In this document: one piece after another, positions 6,915 to 8,502 of the stretch | How the letters are laid out: each line of letters starts with the position of its first letter | Position numbering within the stretch: position 1 is the first letter of the stretch | NCBI GenBank assembly: GCA_016292295.1 | Contig: JADNEJ010000174.1 | Coordinates: forward strand, 1 to 8,502 | Length of the DNA: 8,502 bases | Direction: 5' to 3' | DNA from: Candidatus Thiodictyon intracellulare | GTDB lineage: Bacteria; Pseudomonadota; Gammaproteobacteria; Chromatiales; Chromatiaceae | Made by a program: the position numbers and the translations under genes | The notes under the pieces: generated by a model | Seen by the model: only the letters and a program-made list of their open reading frames with translations | The model's database searches: none | Told to the model about the DNA's origin: nothing

Positions 6915-7041
6915 GGCCTTAATCACAAATTCGCTCAAGGCCAGCCGGCCCATGTGGATTTTCGCACGCAAGACCATGTTCTACAATGGAGCGACGACGC
7001 CGTGACGACTGAACAAGGTGGGCGGAATTATGATCAAGGCT
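6915..7041 (+). mobile_element. Miniature inverted-repeat element, copy C (127 bp)
   Basis: This copy has the same orientation as copy A and about three extra bases near 7001-7010. Its ends are GGCCTTAATCACAAATTCGC on the left and TATGATCAAGGCT on the right, slightly diverged from the other copies. It is flanked by perfect 9-bp direct repeats CGCGCTGAG at 6906-6914 and 7042-7050. The left repeat contains the rnhA stop codon. It occupies most of the rnhA-dnaQ spacer, which would be about 84 bp without it. It may separate dnaQ from read-through transcription, or it may carry a promoter or terminator; none is evident by eye. Confidence 0.92.
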
Positions 7042-7048
7042 CGCGCTG

Positions 7049-7060
7049 AGTAACGTTACT
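7049..7060. repeat. 12-bp perfect palindrome upstream of dnaQ
   Basis: AGTAACGTTACT is self-complementary over 12 bases. It starts at the last two bases of the right target duplication of element copy C and lies about 75 bp upstream of dnaQ. It may be a protein-binding site or chance. Confidence 0.3.
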
Positions 7061-7133
7061 GATGGGCGTCGGACCGCAAGTGATCCAACGCTGAATTTGC
7101 GTTCATGTACGGACAATACCCAAGGTCACATTA

Positions 7134-7868
7134 ATGCGTCAGATCGTCCTGGATACCGAGACCACCGGACTCGACACGCGGGAAGGCCACCGCCTGATCG
7201 AAATCGGGTGTATCGAGTTGATCGATCGCCGGCTGACCCGCAATAATTTCCACCAGTACCTTCAGCCGGATCGAGAGATCGACGCAGAGGCGGTGGAGAT
7301 CCACGGCATCACCAACGAGTTTCTGCGCGACAAGCCCCGCTTTGCCGAGATTGCCGCGGCCTTCCTGGAGTATGTGACGGGGGCCGAACTGATCATCCAC
7401 AACGCCGCCTTCGACTGCGGCTTTATCGATAGCGAACTGAAGCGCTGGCGCGACGGCGGAGCGCGGATCAATGCCCTGTGCGCGGTCACCGACACCCTGG
7501 CGCTGGCGCGCCGTCTACATCCCGGCCAGCGCAACAGCCTGGACGCGCTGTGCAAGCGCTACAGCGTGGACAACTCGCACCGAGATCTGCATGGCGCCCT
7601 GCTCGACGCCGAGATTCTGGCCGACGTCTATCTCGCCATGACCGGCGGGCAGGTGGTCATGCACCTGGGCGGGGAGCCGCAGTTCGAGCCGGGGGACCGC
7701 AAGACCGTGACGCAACGCGGGCGCCTGGACCCGCTACGACCGCGGCTGCGGGTGGTGGCGGCTGACGCGGCGGCCCAGGCCGCCCATAGCGCCCGTCTGG
7801 CGGCAATCGACCGGGCCAGTGCGCAGGGGTGCCTGTGGTTGGGGGTGGGGGTGGAGCCGGTCGGTTGA
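7134..7868 (+). CDS. dnaQ: DNA polymerase III epsilon subunit (3'-5' proofreading exonuclease)
   Basis: The product is 244 residues, the usual length. It is the proofreading subunit of the replicative polymerase core. The DEDDh active site is complete: D7 and E9 in VLDTETTGL (Exo I), D94 in IIHNAAFDCGFID (Exo II), and H153 and D158 in HGALLDAEILADVY (Exo III). After the nuclease domain, GGQVVMHLGGE keeps the Q-x-x-M-x-L pattern of the sliding-clamp contact, aligned with GGQTSMAF in E. coli. The C-terminal tail, predicted to contact the polymerase alpha subunit, is Ala/Arg-rich. AAGGT lies eight bases before the ATG. It is co-oriented with rnhA but separated from it by element copy C, so it may depend on its own promoter. 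Confidence 0.97.
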   Translation: MRQIVLDTETTGLDTREGHRLIEIGCIELIDRRLTRNNFHQYLQPDREIDAEAVEIHGITNEFLRDKPRFAEIAAAFLEYVTGAELIIHNAAFDCGFIDSELKRWRDGGARINALCAVTDTLALARRLHPGQRNSLDALCKRYSVDNSHRDLHGALLDAEILADVYLAMTGGQVVMHLGGEPQFEPGDRKTVTQRGRLDPLRPRLRVVAADAAAQAAHSARLAAIDRASAQGCLWLGVGVEPVG

Positions 7869-7899
7869 CGTTCGATTTACACATTTTTTACAATGTAAA

Positions 7900-8034
7900 T
7901 TAAGGTGTCACGAGGTACGCGATCGTTGTAGCGACCTGCAAACATCCAAGGGCGAGGCACCGGGTCACTGATACCCCATACTTGCACAAGTCCTCGGCAG
8001 TAAGGTCAATGCGCGCTTGACCTGCCGCGTGCAT
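7900..8034 (-). CDS. Possible 44-residue ORF or gene remnant, unknown
   Basis: The minus-strand frame from an ATG at 8034 encodes MHAAGQARIDLTAEDLCKYG, continuing VSVTRCLALG and ending AYLVTP at a TAA at 7900-7902. The amino-acid pattern (RIDLTAEDLCKYGVSV) looks protein-like, but no ribosome binding site is visible. Upstream in a different frame, LPEILGIGRQWDARG reads similarly well, suggesting the 3' end of a larger frameshifted gene. I do not recognise a family. It could equally be chance. Confidence 0.2.
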   Translation of the reverse strand: MHAAGQARIDLTAEDLCKYGVSVTRCLALGCLQVATTIAYLVTP

Positions 8035-8138
8035 CCCACTGGCGGCCGATCCCGAGGATTTCCGGCAGGATAGCGATTAACTTAGAAAGAATAGTTGGGC
8101 CTTGCGCGATCTGATTTCACATGCTGAAATATATACGT

Positions 8139-8147
8139 AAGGAGGTG
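8139..8147 (+). promoter_or_regulatory. Strong Shine-Dalgarno sequence of the transposase remnant
   Basis: AAGGAGGTG ends three bases before the ATG at 8151. It is the best ribosome binding site in the window, although it now precedes a broken gene. Confidence 0.7.
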
Positions 8148-8150
8148 CGT

Positions 8151-8352
8151 ATGAGCGACCTTATCCTTCACCCAGCGTGTGAAACCGAAACAACGGTGCT
8201 GGCGCTGTTTTTCGGCCCCGGCCCCGGTCCCCGTGGATATGTTCGGTGGCAGGGTCTACGTTGAGTGGGACCCGCAGGCCGCCGTCACCCCACTCGGGCA
8301 GTTGCCATTCTTGACCGAATGTCTCCAAGTAAGCTGGCTCTTCGATCCTTGA
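8151..8352 (+). pseudogene. N-terminal remnant of a DDE-type IS transposase
   Basis: The ATG at 8151 reads MSDLILHPACETETTVLALF and then FGP before a frame change in the C-rich run near 8216-8232. Removing one C gives VPVDMFGGRVYVEWDP, continuing VTPLGQLPFF and ending WLFDP at a TGA at 8350-8352. The motif VEWDPQAAVTPLGQLPFF is, as I recall it, characteristic of the N-terminus of a group of IS4/IS1380-like transposases; the precise family is uncertain. In those proteins I would expect Trp-Val after FDP, and here TGA stands where TGG would be. The sequence after the stop no longer resembles transposase, so the catalytic DDE domain is missing. I could not identify terminal inverted repeats. Confidence 0.6.
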
Positions 8353-8502
8353 GTGAATATACACGCCTCATCTGAGATTTTCTCTCATGACCCTGGCGTA
8401 ACCGGCTGACGCCAATATACTATACTCAGCTAATGCCAAATTTTCGTTTTCCTCACCGACCGGTTATTTCAAAGTTCTCCGTCAGCAAGGAGCGCAAGTC
8501 GC
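8353..8502. other. Non-coding tail after the transposase remnant
   Basis: No gene is supportable here. TGGCGT (8394-8399) and ACGCCA (8409-8414) form a 6-bp inverted repeat followed by AT-rich ATATACTATACT. This contains a TATACT that could serve as a -10 box for a gene beyond the window, but no convincing -35 accompanies it. Confidence 0.4.

Larger units (their letters stand above)
7869..8150. other. Intergenic region after dnaQ, no confident gene
   Basis: Directly after dnaQ, ATTTACA (7875-7881) and TGTAAAT (7894-7900) form an AT-rich 7-bp inverted repeat around a T-rich loop. This could be a weak 3' structure for dnaQ. The rest has mixed composition with stops in most frames, apart from the small minus-strand ORF at 7900-8034. 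Another short dyad, TTTCA-CATGC-TGAAA, lies at about 8115-8129, just before the transposase remnant. No tRNA gene is seen. Confidence 0.5.

Noticed and set aside
1238..7041. The three ~125-bp repeats as a CRISPR array or as small protein genes
   Set aside because: They are dispersed kilobases apart in both orientations with inverted ends and target duplications, and the open frames are not restricted to one strand or frame.
8161..8364. A 67-residue minus-strand open frame
   Set aside because: It lies opposite the transposase remnant, whose plus-strand sequence is the recognisable one.

Overview
The window looks like chromosomal DNA of a high-GC gammaproteobacterium. The core block mltD / class I methyltransferase / rnhA / dnaQ keeps the order and orientation I recall from Pseudomonas and related gammaproteobacteria. 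The style of the decayed genes is reminiscent of purple sulfur bacteria (Chromatiaceae), but that last point is an impression, not a demonstration.

Layout. (1) Positions 1-2519 hold decayed genes: a fragmented C-terminal coding remnant on the + strand (2-279) and, convergent to it, a large broken gene on the - strand (325-2474) for a REC-REC-GGDEF-EAL signalling protein. The latter has lost catalytic and phosphoacceptor residues, carries many frameshifts and is interrupted by a 124-bp miniature element. (2) Positions 2541-3462 are a tandem duplication of about 394 bp covering the 3' half and downstream flank of an L,D-transpeptidase gene. The distal copy is a fragment with its own miniature element insertion; the proximal copy belongs to the intact gene (3198-3764, -). 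(3) mltD (3930-5396, -) encodes a LysM-containing lytic transglycosylase lipoprotein. (4) A divergent 286-bp intergenic region is followed by a + strand methyltransferase overlapping rnhA, then a third miniature element exactly at the rnhA stop codon, then dnaQ (7134-7868). gloB, expected between mltD and the methyltransferase, is absent. (5) 7869-8502 is a degraded tail with a truncated, frameshifted transposase remnant.

The most informative discovery is a non-autonomous, MITE-like element family: three copies of 124-127 bp (1238-1361, 2626-2749, 6915-7041). Each has about 20-bp imperfect terminal inverted repeats starting GGCCTTGATCA and is flanked by 9-bp direct repeats (two perfect, one with a single mismatch). 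One copy has its own empty site inside the window, thanks to the tandem duplication, which fixes the element boundaries and target duplication directly. I found no evidence for a new multi-gene system such as a defence island, a biosynthetic cluster or a CRISPR array.

Working together: MltD and the L,D-transpeptidase both act on peptidoglycan (glycan-strand cleavage and peptide cross-linking). The methyltransferase and rnhA are translationally coupled, and dnaQ follows, giving a nucleic-acid maintenance cluster (removal of RNA in RNA:DNA hybrids, and proofreading).
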